NCBI RefSeq assembly: GCF_900090145.1
Contig: NZ_FMHI01000002.1
Location: forward strand, 484,941 to 548,940
Direction: 5' to 3'
Length of the DNA stretch: 64,000 bases
Source of the DNA: Streptomyces sp. WMMB 322
GTDB taxonomy: Bacteria > Actinomycetota > Actinomycetes > Streptomycetales > Streptomycetaceae
Shown: positions 41,879-51,125 of the stretch, in pieces
How positions within the stretch are numbered: the stretch's first letter is position 1
Layout of the letters: every line of letters begins with the position of its first letter
Notes under the pieces: model-generated
Told to the model about the DNA's origin: nothing
What the model saw: the letters and a program-made list of their open reading frames with translations, nothing else
Database searches by the model: none
Program-made: the position numbers and the translations under genes

Positions 41879-44575
41879 ATGGCAGGACCGCTGACACGTC
41901 TCCGGGCCCTGGCGGCCACGCCGGTCCCCGGCAGGCGCCGGCGGCGGCCGCTGCTGGGCGAGGGCAGCGTCGCGGGGCAGGTCTTCGTCCTGCAGGTCGT
42001 CGTTGTTCTGCTGCTCGTCGTCGCGGCCGTCGCGGCGCTGGTGCTCCAGGTGCGGCGCGACGGTACGCAGGCCGCCCGTGACAGGTCGCTCGCCGTCGCC
42101 GAGACCCTCGCGAACTCCCCGGGCACGGTCAGTGCGCTCCGCTCGTCCGATCCGAGCGCACAGCTCCAGCGGCCCGCCGAGGCTGCACGGAAACGTACCG
42201 GCGTCGACTTCGTCGTCGTGATGAACAAGCAGGGCATCCGCTACACGCACCCCATCCGGGACAGGATCGGGAAGAGGTTCGTCGGCACGATCGGGCCGGC
42301 GCTCGCCGGACGCGTGCAGGAGGAGACCATCGAGGGCACCATCGGCCGCATCGTGCAGGTCGTGGTGCCGGTGACCGGACACGACGGCGAGGTCGTCGGC
42401 CTCGTCTCCGCGGGGATCAAGATCGACAAGGTCAGCGGCGTGGTGAACCGGCAGCTGCCGATCCTTCTGTTCGCCGCGGCCGCCGCGCTCGCGCTCGCCA
42501 CCGGCGGCACCGCCCTGGTCAGCCGCCGGCTGCGCAGGCAGACCCATGGCCTCGGCACGCTCGAGATGACGCGCATGTACGAGCACCACGACGCCGTGCT
42601 GCATTCCGTCCACGAGGGCGTGCTGATCGTCAGCAGCGAGGGCAGACTGCTGCTCGCCAACGACGAGGCGAGCCGGCTGCTGGGACTTCCGGACGACGCC
42701 CAGGGACGCGAAGTGCACGAGCTCGGCCTCGAGGCCCCCATGAGCGAACTGCTCCACCCGGGGCGCGTGGCCACGGACGAGGTGCTGCGCGCGGGCGACC
42801 GGCTTCTCGCCGTGAACAATCGTTCCACCGACCGCCACGGAGGGCCTCCCGGCTGGGTCGCCACCCTTCGTGACACCACCGAGCTGCGGCTCCTCTCCAG
42901 CAGGGTCGAAGTGGCCCGCAAACGCCTCCAGTTGCTCTACGACGCGAGTGGCGGCATCGGCACCACCCTCGATCTGCGGCGCACCGCCGAGGAGTTGGCG
43001 CAGGTCGCCGTCCCGCGCTTCGCGGACTTCGTCACGGTGGACCTGGCCGAGGACGTGCTGCGCGGCGACGAACCGGGCGGCGGCCGCCCGTCGATGCGGC
43101 GCACCGCCGTCCACGGCATCCGCGACGACCAGCCCCTCTATCCGCTCAAGGAACTGATCACCTTCGACCCGGTCTCGCCGCAGGGCCGCTGCTTCGAGAG
43201 CGGGCAGGCGGTGATCGAGCCCCGGCTGAGCGAGGCGGCCGGCTGGCGCGAGCACGACCCCGAACGCACCGAGAAGGTCCTCGAGTACGGCATCCACTCG
43301 CTCATCGCGGCGCCGCTCAGCGCCCGCGGGGTGCTGCTGGGCGTGGTCAACTTCTGGCGCTCGGAGAAGCCCGAGCCCTTCGAGGTCGACGACCTCTCCC
43401 TCGCAGCCGAACTGGCCGCCCGCGCCGCGGTGTCCATCGACAACGCGCGCCGCTACACCCGTGAGCACGGCATGGCCGTCGCGCTCCAGCGGAGTCTGCT
43501 GCCGCGCGCCCTTCCGGAGCACAGCGCCGTCGAGGTCGCCTCCCGGTATCTGCCGGCGCAGGCCGGGGTCGGCGGCGACTGGTTCGACGTCATCCCGCTG
43601 CCGGGCGCCCGCGTCGCGCTCGCCGTCGGGGACGTCGTCGGGCACGGCCTGCACGCGGCCGCGACCATGGGGCGGCTGCGCACCGCCGTGCACAACTTCT
43701 CCGCCCTCGACCTGCCGCCCGACGAAATCCTCGGCCACCTGGACGAGTTGGCGTCCCGCATCGATCAGGACGCGATCGAGGCGGGCGACGAGACGGCGAT
43801 AACCGGCGCGACCTGCCTGTACGCGGTCTACGACCCGGTCGCCCGCACCTGCGTGATGGCCAGGGCGGGCCATCCGACGCCCGCGCTGGCACTTCCCGAC
43901 GGCACCGTCGAGTTCCCCGACATACCGCCCGGACTGCCCCTCGGCATCGGCGGACTGCCCTTCGAGACGGCCGAGTTGCGGCTGCCGGAGGGCAGCAGGC
44001 TCGTCCTCTTCACCGACGGCCTCGTCGAGCGCCGCGACAAGGACATCGACGTCGGGTTCCGGCTCATTCGCGACGCCGTGGCGCACGCGGACCAGACGCC
44101 CGAGGAGAGCTGCGACGCGGTGCTCGACGCCCTCCTCCCCGACCGCCAGGGCGACGACATCGCGCTGCTCGTCGCCCGCACCAAGGTGCTGGACCCCGGC
44201 CGGGTCGCCGAGTGGGAGGTGGAGTCGGACCCTTCGGCCGTCTCCGGCGTGCGCACCGCCGTCTCCTCCCGGCTCGCCGAATGGGGCCTGGAGGAACAGG
44301 GCTTCACCACCGAGCTGATCCTCAGCGAACTGATCACCAACTCCATCCGGTACGCCTCGGGACCGGTCAGGGTGCGGCTGCTGCGCGACCGGGCCCTCAT
44401 CTGCGAGGTGTCCGACCACAGCAGCACCTCGCCCCATCTGCGTTACGCCGCCACGACGGACGAGGGCGGACGGGGTCTCTTCCTCGTCGCCCAGTTCGCC
44501 GACAGGTGGGGCACCCGCTACACCAAGGACGGCAAGGTCATCTGGACGGAGCAGGCGCTGCCGGGGACGCCGTAG
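41879..44575 (+). CDS. DcuS-like sensor fused to SpoIIE phosphatase and RsbW-like kinase
   Basis: An 898-residue multidomain protein. TM1 is at 33-57. An extracytoplasmic PAS domain at about 60-190 carries the DcuS/CitA ligand motif GIRYTHP (119-125) and IG at 130-131. TM2 is at 194-214. A cytoplasmic PAS lies near 235-345 and a GAF near 365-525. The PP2C-type SpoIIE phosphatase has GGDWFDVIPL, VGDVVGHGLHAAATMG and FTDGLVERRD. The C-terminal HATPase has LILSELITNSIRYASG and GGRGLFLVAQFADRWG. Such proteins set anti-anti-sigma phosphorylation; the sensor suggests C4-dicarboxylate or citrate input. The ATG at 41879 follows AGGGG. Confidence 0.88.
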   Translation: MAGPLTRLRALAATPVPGRRRRRPLLGEGSVAGQVFVLQVVVVLLLVVAAVAALVLQVRRDGTQAARDRSLAVAETLANSPGTVSALRSSDPSAQLQRPAEAARKRTGVDFVVVMNKQGIRYTHPIRDRIGKRFVGTIGPALAGRVQEETIEGTIGRIVQVVVPVTGHDGEVVGLVSAGIKIDKVSGVVNRQLPILLFAAAAALALATGGTALVSRRLRRQTHGLGTLEMTRMYEHHDAVLHSVHEGVLIVSSEGRLLLANDEASRLLGLPDDAQGREVHELGLEAPMSELLHPGRVATDEVLRAGDRLLAVNNRSTDRHGGPPGWVATLRDTTELRLLSSRVEVARKRLQLLYDASGGIGTTLDLRRTAEELAQVAVPRFADFVTVDLAEDVLRGDEPGGGRPSMRRTAVHGIRDDQPLYPLKELITFDPVSPQGRCFESGQAVIEPRLSEAAGWREHDPERTEKVLEYGIHSLIAAPLSARGVLLGVVNFWRSEKPEPFEVDDLSLAAELAARAAVSIDNARRYTREHGMAVALQRSLLPRALPEHSAVEVASRYLPAQAGVGGDWFDVIPLPGARVALAVGDVVGHGLHAAATMGRLRTAVHNFSALDLPPDEILGHLDELASRIDQDAIEAGDETAITGATCLYAVYDPVARTCVMARAGHPTPALALPDGTVEFPDIPPGLPLGIGGLPFETAELRLPEGSRLVLFTDGLVERRDKDIDVGFRLIRDAVAHADQTPEESCDAVLDALLPDRQGDDIALLVARTKVLDPGRVAEWEVESDPSAVSGVRTAVSSRLAEWGLEEQGFTTELILSELITNSIRYASGPVRVRLLRDRALICEVSDHSSTSPHLRYAATTDEGGRGLFLVAQFADRWGTRYTKDGKVIWTEQALPGTP

Positions 44576-44654
44576 GACGCGCTCGGCTCACGCCCAACGG
44601 GACGACCGGGCGGGAGGGCCGGGGCGGGAGGACCGGGTGTCCGCGCCCGCCCGT

Positions 44655-44671
44655 CGCCCCCGGTCGGGGCG
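44655..44671. terminator. Short terminator-like hairpin between convergent genes
   Basis: CGCCCC (44655-44660) pairs with GGGGCG (44666-44671) around a 5-base loop, in the spacer between the SpoIIE fusion and LAL regulator genes. Confidence 0.45.
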
Positions 44672-44763
44672 CGGGGGGAAGGTCAGCCCCGGCCGAGACC
44701 GAACGTCGTCCCAGGCCGAGTCCCCGTCGCGGCGGCCCCTCCTGCATCCCGCGGCGAGGCCAC

Positions 44764-44806
44764 TCAGGACCCGGAGGACCCGGAGGACCCGGAGGGCCCG
44801 GAGGGC
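44764..44806. repeat. 9-bp tandem repeat at the LuxR stop codon
   Basis: GGACCCGGA and its G-variants repeat five times directly inside the stop codon of the LAL regulator, encoding SGPSGSSGSSGS on the minus strand. Confidence 0.8.
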
Positions 44807-47475
44807 CCGAATTGGCCCAGGTGCGCGGCCAGTTCGCGGCGGGTGGCGATGCCGAGCTTCGCGTAGGCCTTCTGCAGATGGTTGTCGACGGTACGCACGG
44901 AGAGGGTCAGCGCCGCCGCTATCTCCTTGCTCGGCTCACCCGCCGCCGCCAGGGCCGCGATCTCCCGTTCCCTGTCGGTCAGGGGAGCCGCGGCCCGCAC
45001 CGTGTCGAGCAGGAACGTCCGCGCCCCCTCGCAGTGCGCCTGTGCGATGGAGCCCGAGCGCACCGAGGCGGCCGTCGCCTGGCGTCTCTCACCGCGCCGC
45101 CGCCAGACGCCCGCGGCGGCGGCTGCGGCCTCGGCCGCCGGAAGATGAGCACCGAGTGCCTCCAACTCCTCCGACACCGACAGGAGTTCATTCGGGTCGC
45201 CCGCGGCGAGCGATGCGGCCAGCCGCGCCCGCACCGCCGCGAGTTCGCCGTCGCACCGCGCCGTGATCCCGCTCAGGCGTGCGGCCACCGCGTCCGCGCC
45301 GCCCAGGCGCGCTACGTCCGTCAGCAGCAGCCCCTCGGAGGCGACGTGACCGGTCGCGCGCGCCGCGTCCGCCGCGTTCATCAGCACATCCCGTGCCCTG
45401 CTGAAGTGGCCTCCGGCCGCCAGCAGCCAAGCCTGACCGAGTTGTTCCTCCCCGACGGAGAAGTAGCCGGGGGCCCCGCCCGACAGACCGTCCAGCTCCG
45501 TGAGGGCGTTCCCCGCCGCCTCGGTGTCGCCGAGCACGGCCGCGCAGGCGGCGAGGCCGCTCAGTGCGAAGCGCAGCAGCTTCACCTGGTGTTCGCGGCG
45601 GGCGAGCGCGGCCAGTTCGGCGTACATGCGACGTGCTGTCGCGGGATGTCCGGCGAGCCACTGCGTACGTGCGCTCAGCAGCGCCGGGAAGATCCTCAAC
45701 AGCGGGCTGTGCAGGGCGAGATCGGCGCTGACGCTCTCGCAGAGCGCCCCGGCCTCCTCCAGCCGTCCGTCCTCCGCGAGCGCGAGGACCATGGTCCCCT
45801 GCTGCACGGCCGGATGCGCGGGGCGTGCCTCCTCGTCCGTCAGCACGTGTGCGGCGTGGGCGCGTTCGGCCCAGTCGACGGCCTCCTTGACCCGTCCCAC
45901 GAAGGCGAGCCCGAGGGTTCTCACCGCCGCTCCGCACAGCCACATCCGTCGGTCGAGCGCCTGGTCGGCGTGGGGTTCGAGCCGGTCCAGCAGCTCCAGC
46001 CCGGTGACGGGCTCACCGCTGGCCAGCCTGATGAACCCCTCGTTGACGAGCAGCGGTCCGCGCAGCAGACCGCTGGACGCGGCGCTGCGCGCGGCCTCGT
46101 TGACCTCGAGGATCTCGGCGAGAGGCGTGTTGCTCACCAGCAGGTTCGTCGTCCTCGTCACGGTGATCGCGATGCGTTCCGCCTCGTCGCTCGCGGACTC
46201 GGCCGCCTGCGCGAGTACGGCGTCGGCGAGATCCCAGCTGCCCGTGATGAAGTACGCCTCGCCCAGCATGAGCCGCGTCCCGGTGTCGTGGTGCGACTCC
46301 GGCAGCGCGTTGAGGAAGGCGAGGGTCCGCGGGTGGTCGTGCGCGTAGTGCGCGAGACGGGCGGCCCGCAGCAGCAGAGCCGGATCGGCCTTGCCGGTGG
46401 CGTCGAGCCGCCATGTCGCGATGCGCAGCGCGTCGCCGCGTCTTCGCGCGCCGAAAGCCTCGATCCTGTCGGCCTGTTCGAGCTGGATGGCCCTGTGCCG
46501 CAGCGCCGGCACACCGGTGCGCAGGACCTCCTCGTAGAGCGGGTGCGCCAGTGAGACGCGCGTGCGGCGCCCGTCGGTGCCGAACCGGATGAGGCCCTTG
46601 CGTTCGAGTTCCGTCAGCACGTGCTGCGGTGCGTCCGGCTCCAGAGCCGCCAGGGGCAGCGAGCCGCAGCAGGCGAGGAGTTCGAGCGCGTCACGGCCGG
46701 GGCCGTCGACGGCGTCGACCTTCACCCGGATCAGCTCGGCCAGGCGCAGCGTCGTCCAGTCGGCGCGGGGGACGGCCTCCCACACCTCGCCGTCGCTGGT
46801 GAGGGTTTCGTTCTCCAGTGCTCCCCGTACCAGTTCGCGCAGGAAGAGCACGTTCCCGCCGGACACTTCGTGCAGGTCCCGCACCGTGCTGCGGGCGACA
46901 GGCCCGCCGAGCACCTGCTGGAGCAGTCCTTCGGTGCGCCGGAGGTCGAACGCGTCCAGCCCGACGTGGAGGATCGTCTCCCCCGACGTCAGCGCCTGCA
47001 CGGCCTCGGTGGCGTGCTCCCCGGTGCGGATCGTCGCGATGAGCGTGATGACGCCGGCGTCCATCAGCTGGCGCAGCAGCATCGCTGACGTCGCGTCGAG
47101 CAGATGGATGTCGTCGACGAACACCGCGTGCCGCTCCCGCGGATCGCGGCCGCCCCGGATCGCCTCCGCCACCGCGGCGAACCCCCGCACCGGGTCGGAG
47201 AGGTCCACCCCCGTCGGCAGAAGGTGCGCGATCGCGCCGAGAGGGACGGCCGCGGCCGCGTTGCTCGCCACGGCCCGCCCGGTGCGGAAACCGGCCCGCG
47301 ACGCCACGGCCAGACACTCCTCGGCCAGGCGCGACTTGCCCACGCCGGCCCGGCCGAAGACGATGAGCCCGGAGTACCCGCTCCCGGTGAGCGCGCCCGT
47401 GAGTTTGCTCAGCTCCCCGTCCCGCCCGTACAGGGGCCATCCCGCCACCGACGCCGGCACACGAGAGTCCTCCAT
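44764..47475 (-). CDS. LuxR-family transcriptional regulator, LAL type
   Basis: A 903-residue large ATP-binding LuxR regulator. The N-terminal AAA/STAND domain has Walker A GRAGVGKS (41-48) and Walker B HAVFVDDIHLLD. A long helical TPR-like middle follows. The C-terminal LuxR helix-turn-helix is LTDREREIAALAAAGEPSKEIAAALTLSVRTVDNHLQ. LAL proteins activate catabolic or secondary-metabolite genes, but no cluster is adjacent. The ATG at 47475 is separated by only 30 bases from the stop of the metallophosphoesterase gene on the same strand, so the two may be co-transcribed. Confidence 0.9.
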   Translation of the reverse strand: MEDSRVPASVAGWPLYGRDGELSKLTGALTGSGYSGLIVFGRAGVGKSRLAEECLAVASRAGFRTGRAVASNAAAAVPLGAIAHLLPTGVDLSDPVRGFAAVAEAIRGGRDPRERHAVFVDDIHLLDATSAMLLRQLMDAGVITLIATIRTGEHATEAVQALTSGETILHVGLDAFDLRRTEGLLQQVLGGPVARSTVRDLHEVSGGNVLFLRELVRGALENETLTSDGEVWEAVPRADWTTLRLAELIRVKVDAVDGPGRDALELLACCGSLPLAALEPDAPQHVLTELERKGLIRFGTDGRRTRVSLAHPLYEEVLRTGVPALRHRAIQLEQADRIEAFGARRRGDALRIATWRLDATGKADPALLLRAARLAHYAHDHPRTLAFLNALPESHHDTGTRLMLGEAYFITGSWDLADAVLAQAAESASDEAERIAITVTRTTNLLVSNTPLAEILEVNEAARSAASSGLLRGPLLVNEGFIRLASGEPVTGLELLDRLEPHADQALDRRMWLCGAAVRTLGLAFVGRVKEAVDWAERAHAAHVLTDEEARPAHPAVQQGTMVLALAEDGRLEEAGALCESVSADLALHSPLLRIFPALLSARTQWLAGHPATARRMYAELAALARREHQVKLLRFALSGLAACAAVLGDTEAAGNALTELDGLSGGAPGYFSVGEEQLGQAWLLAAGGHFSRARDVLMNAADAARATGHVASEGLLLTDVARLGGADAVAARLSGITARCDGELAAVRARLAASLAAGDPNELLSVSEELEALGAHLPAAEAAAAAAGVWRRRGERRQATAASVRSGSIAQAHCEGARTFLLDTVRAAAPLTDREREIAALAAAGEPSKEIAAALTLSVRTVDNHLQKAYAKLGIATRRELAAHLGQFGPSGPSGSSGSSGS

Positions 47476-47505
47476 GCCGCAACTCTACGCAGAGGAGTGC
47501 CCGCT

Positions 47506-49383
47506 TCAGCCGGTCCGTGCGGGCTCCTCGCGTGCTGCGGAGGGACGCGTGGCTGCGCCCGGGCGCGGCGCCTTCATTCCGGACACGGGGAACGGGGCGG
47601 GCAGCAGGAGTTCGGCGTTGCGGTCCTTCTCGCCACCGCGGTGGCTCTCGTCGACCTGGAGGTCGTTGACGGCCAACTCCCGTGCCAGGGACGCGAGTGC
47701 GCGCGGACTGCTCAGGTCGCCGTCGTTGGACAGCGGCGCCTCGATGTCGAGCACGGTGGTGAAGACGGAGATCGACTCGCGGCCCGCGCTGTCCCGTCCT
47801 GCGGCGATCTCGATGACGCGGCTCTGGACGGGCCAGTCGATGTGTGCCGCCGCCGAGACCTCCCAGAAGCCGCCCGGCCTGGCGTGGTCCGCGGGGCGCG
47901 CGTGCGGCCTGATCTCGTTGCGGTGCGTGTGGCCGTTCGCCATCAGGACGACGTTGGGGAAGCGCAGCAGCAGGGCTTCGACTTCCTCGCCGGAGCGGTG
48001 GTCGTTCTCGGTGTTCGTCATCGTGTGAATCGGGTGGTGGCAGAAGACGACGACGAGTCTGTCCCGTACGCCCTGCTGCGTCACGGCGTTGCCCGACTCG
48101 TCGAAGTAGGTGCTGCTGGACTCCTTCAACCGCTCCTCCAGCCAGCGGAACTGGTCCTCGTCGATCCCGCCGTTCGCGTTGCGCGCGATGTTGGTCAGGC
48201 CGCAGGGGTTGGTGGAGTCCAGGCTTATGTACTGGACCGGGTCGTTCTCGCCGGCCGGTATCGCGTAGTAGGCCTTGTCGCTTCCGGCTTCGAACCCGTG
48301 CCCCTGCGGCAGTCCGCTCGTGCGGTGGTGCTCCTCGACGAACTCGGCGGGGCTGAGCAGCCGTCTGGCCGGGTCGGCCGTGACGTCCTCCGACTCGACG
48401 CCGTCGAACACGGCCCTGATCACGTCGACGAGGTCCAAGTCGTCCATGTCGGCGGGGAGTTCGGGGCCCTCTGTCCACTTGGAGCCGTGCACGGTGTGGT
48501 ACTGGAGCGAGTGGAAGAACGGCAGGTCGGTGTCGATGCGCAGGTTCCCCTGCGCCATCACGTCGTGGTTGCCGTACACGGCGTACCACGGCATGCCGAG
48601 ACCGCCCCCGGTGAAGGGCTTGCGCGCGGCGCCCAACAGGCCCTGGATCTGGGGGAATCCGCGTCTGCCGTAGCGGTTCGCGGGGTCCGCCGGATCCTCG
48701 GGGCGCCAGTAGTGCTCGTTGCGGCCGAAGGTGCCGTTGGCGACGCTCTCGTCCCGTGTGAGCGAACCGGAGTCCGCCTGGACGGTCTTGCCGCCGTCGA
48801 GGAGGTCGATGTACCAACGGGTCTCGTTCAGCTGGGCGTTGTCGACTGCGTCACCCGTCACGACCGTGAAGGCGAGCGGCAGCCCCGTTCTCGGACCCTC
48901 GCCGAGCTGCCTGAGCGAACGGCACATCGCGTCGACGAGATGCAGCGAGAGGAATTCGTGTGCGCGGTAGCCCGCCGAGAAGGGCCAGCCCGAGTCGGGT
49001 TCGTCGTTGTAGCGGTCCAGGAACTCCACGCGGGACGGCGACTGGTCGTCGACGATGTGCAGATCGCTCAGGTGCCCGAACGCGGCGAGCGGCTTCAGCT
49101 TCTCCGCCCGTACGGAGGTGATGTCCGTGCGCAGCAGATGCTTCTCGCCCTCGCCCTCGACGAGCTTCCTGAAGCCCTTGCCGTCCGGCGGACCCGGGAG
49201 GACCGTCCTGCTCAGGGTGGTTCCGGCTCCCTTCCCGGGCAGCGGGGCGCCCGGGGAGAACAGCTTCGAGACGGCAAGCGCGGCACGGCCCTTGCCGCCC
49301 GCGTCGATGGCCGCGGCGGCCACACCTGCCGCGGCGAAGGTCAGCATCCTGCGACGTGAAAGCGGCACCCGGCCCATCCCCAT
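47506..49383 (-). CDS. Tat-exported metallophosphoesterase (TIGR03767-like)
   Basis: A 625-residue calcineurin-like phosphoesterase. The Tat signal is [17 protein letters not shown] near residue 8. All metal-binding motifs are present: [44 protein letters not shown] and ANGHTHRNE. The sequence between them matches the TIGR03767 group of actinomycetes, whose substrate is unknown. ATG at 49383 follows GGAGG by 12 bases; 49377 is an alternative. I found no PHO box upstream, unlike the PhoX gene. Confidence 0.87.
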   Translation of the reverse strand: MGMGRVPLSRRRMLTFAAAGVAAAAIDAGGKGRAALAVSKLFSPGAPLPGKGAGTTLSRTVLPGPPDGKGFRKLVEGEGEKHLLRTDITSVRAEKLKPLAAFGHLSDLHIVDDQSPSRVEFLDRYNDEPDSGWPFSAGYRAHEFLSLHLVDAMCRSLRQLGEGPRTGLPLAFTVVTGDAVDNAQLNETRWYIDLLDGGKTVQADSGSLTRDESVANGTFGRNEHYWRPEDPADPANRYGRRGFPQIQGLLGAARKPFTGGGLGMPWYAVYGNHDVMAQGNLRIDTDLPFFHSLQYHTVHGSKWTEGPELPADMDDLDLVDVIRAVFDGVESEDVTADPARRLLSPAEFVEEHHRTSGLPQGHGFEAGSDKAYYAIPAGENDPVQYISLDSTNPCGLTNIARNANGGIDEDQFRWLEERLKESSSTYFDESGNAVTQQGVRDRLVVVFCHHPIHTMTNTENDHRSGEEVEALLLRFPNVVLMANGHTHRNEIRPHARPADHARPGGFWEVSAAAHIDWPVQSRVIEIAAGRDSAGRESISVFTTVLDIEAPLSNDGDLSSPRALASLARELAVNDLQVDESHRGGEKDRNAELLLPAPFPVSGMKAPRPGAATRPSAAREEPARTG

Positions 49384-49469
49384 CCCTGCTCGGACCTCCG
49401 CCCGCGGCAATGGGGGAGCCGCGGGCGGCGGTCACGGAAGAAGCGCCCCCCGCCGGTCACGCGAGGGGG

Positions 49470-49494
49470 CTGCCGCACGGCGTCCGTGCGGCAG
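49470..49494 (-). terminator. Terminator of the monooxygenase-like gene
   Basis: CTGCCGCACGG pairs perfectly with CCGTGCGGCAG around the loop CGT (11-bp stem). It lies downstream of the gene ending at 49621 on the minus strand and before the metallophosphoesterase promoter region. Confidence 0.65.
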
Positions 49495-49620
49495 GCAGGA
49501 TTCTTGAACGGAAGGCGGGCCGTACGCATGAGTAATCACTACTCCCCCGCGGGAGGCCGGTCCGCCGGGGGAGTCCGGTCCCCGCGGGAGGCGGGTCCGA
49601 CGCGGGTCAGCGGGTGCCGC

Positions 49621-50064
49621 TCAGCGGGCGCCGCGGTCCGCGCCGTCCGACGCCAGGCGGTGGAACCCCGTGATGAACGGAGTGATGCTCACCGGGAACG
49701 GGACGGCCGGCCCCGGTGCCAGCGCGGCCCGTACCTCCTCGTCCGGGGCGCCGTAGACGTCGAGCCGCTCGACGGCGCAGTGCTCCATCACCCCGGCGAT
49801 GTAGGGGTCGGACAGTCTCCAGTGGGTGCGGACCGCCTCGGAGTCCGCATACAACTGGAAGCTGTGGGCGCGCAGTTCGGACTCGTCGACGAACACCTCG
49901 ACCATGAGCTGCGGGCCGTGCTCCTCTGCGAAGTCGACGGCACGCCGGACCGCCTCCCTGAAGCCCTCCAGATGTCCCTCTGTGATCTTCATGGTGTTGT
50001 GCATCAGGACGGTGGTCGCGCCCGCTGCTGTTCCGGTTGTGGTCTCCATGGCGCGAGTCTTCAA
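49621..50064 (-). CDS. Small ABM-like (dimeric alpha/beta barrel) protein
   Basis: A 147-residue protein. MHNTMKITEGHLEGFREAVRRAVDFAEEHGPQLM and DSEAVRTHWRLSDPYIAGVMEH fit the antibiotic-biosynthesis-monooxygenase/quinol monooxygenase fold. The TTG at 50064 has GGAGG six bases before it and is favoured over the ATG at 50049, where spacing would be 21. A palindrome TTCAAGTTGAA overlaps the start codon. Oxidising activity cannot be confirmed because the family has few conserved catalytic residues. Confidence 0.72.
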   Translation of the reverse strand: MKTRAMETTTGTAAGATTVLMHNTMKITEGHLEGFREAVRRAVDFAEEHGPQLMVEVFVDESELRAHSFQLYADSEAVRTHWRLSDPYIAGVMEHCAVERLDVYGAPDEEVRAALAPGPAVPFPVSITPFITGFHRLASDGADRGAR

Positions 50065-50095
50065 CTTGAACCTCCGTTGAAGTCAATTTCCTCAG

Positions 50096-50150
50096 GTGAG
50101 TCGATTCCTCAGGGGCTGTCCGCCGGATCCCTCAGGACCTGTCCGCCGGA
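50096..50150. repeat. Near-identical 23-bp direct repeat
   Basis: CCTCAGGGGCTGTCCGCCGGAT is followed by CCTCAGGACCTGTCCGCCGGAC just downstream of the membrane protein stop. It is similar in style to the other 3' duplications. Confidence 0.6.
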
Positions 50151-50156
50151 CAGGCG

Positions 50157-50696
50157 CTAGTGGATCCAGGAGTTGGCGAAGATGACGACCAGCCCGATCG
50201 CGAGGTCCACGCCGCCCGAACGGAACGACCCGGGCCATCCGCGTCCCGCGAGACGCGCGGCCCAGCTGCCCCAGGCGAACAGCGCGACGGTGTTGAACCA
50301 CAGCGCCGCCTCCACGGCGTCGGCCTCCCGCAGCCAACCGGCGACCGCGAAGCAGAGCAGCACGGCCGTGGGCAGCGCGGCGGCGACCAGCGGCCACTCC
50401 GCGAGTACCCTCCGCACGGCGCTGGTCGTTGCGTTGCGGCTGTCGGCGGCGCGGTGGGCGACCGCGTGCGCGTAGCCGTGGGCGGCCGCCGTCGCCACAG
50501 CGGCGAGCAGCACCCACAGCAGGTCCGCCGCCGGATCCGGCTTCTCCTCCGGACTCTCCAGCGCTGCGACGAGCGCGCTGGCCAGTACGAGCCCGTACGT
50601 GCCCCCGAACAGTGCACGCTCGTCCGGCGGGTGCCGCCGGACCCACGTGAGCACCGCGGCGGCGTACGGCGGAAGGGGCCTGTCGTGCTGGGACAT
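50157..50696 (-). CDS. Integral membrane protein, unknown function
   Basis: A 179-residue protein with about five hydrophobic helices (FGGTYGLVLASALVAAL, LLWVLLAAVATAAAHGYAHAVA, WPLVAAALPTAVLLCFAVAGWL, FNTVALFAWGSWAARLAG, VDLAIGLVVIFANSWIH). His residues in AHGYAHAVAHRA could coordinate a metal but this is speculative. ATG at 50696 follows GAGGCGAAC. I do not recognise the family. It is monocistronic and divergent from the AraC regulator. Confidence 0.72.
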   Translation of the reverse strand: MSQHDRPLPPYAAAVLTWVRRHPPDERALFGGTYGLVLASALVAALESPEEKPDPAADLLWVLLAAVATAAAHGYAHAVAHRAADSRNATTSAVRRVLAEWPLVAAALPTAVLLCFAVAGWLREADAVEAALWFNTVALFAWGSWAARLAGRGWPGSFRSGGVDLAIGLVVIFANSWIH

Positions 50697-51125
50697 CAGT
50701 TCGCCTCGGCGCGGGAGGAGTTCAAGGTCCCGACATGCTCGCGCGCCGCCCGCGCCGTACCGCGCGGCGACGCGTACCGGGCGCGCCTCTTCCGCCGTAC
50801 GGGACGCCCCTTCCGTGGCCGAGCAGCACACCTGGGACCTGTCGCTCGGATCTCCGCGGGCCCGCGACGACAGCTCCGGCACCTCGCTGCGGTGCTGCGG
50901 TGCTGCGGTGCCGGAGTCATCCGAGTACGTACAGCCCGCTGACCGCTGTCGGCACCGCTCACTGCTGTTCGGTGCGGCGGACACGGGCGCCCGCGGAGCC
51001 GGGTCCGCGAGCTTCCTGACGGGCGGCGGGGGAACCGGGGTCTTCGATGCCCGCCGCCGGAACGGTGGGGAGTACGGTCGAAAGAGGGAGCTTCTGCAGG
51101 TACAGCCGCTGAGCTGGAGGCGACC
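50697..51125. other. Divergent intergenic region
   Basis: A 429-base spacer between the membrane protein and AraC genes. A GGTGCTGC triplet repeat (around 50890) is the only structure; no gene or clear promoter could be assigned. Confidence 0.4.

Noticed and set aside
40331..44437. Giant 1368-codon minus-strand frame
   Set aside because: Runs antisense through two well supported genes (MHS transporter and SpoIIE fusion) and has no recognisable domain.
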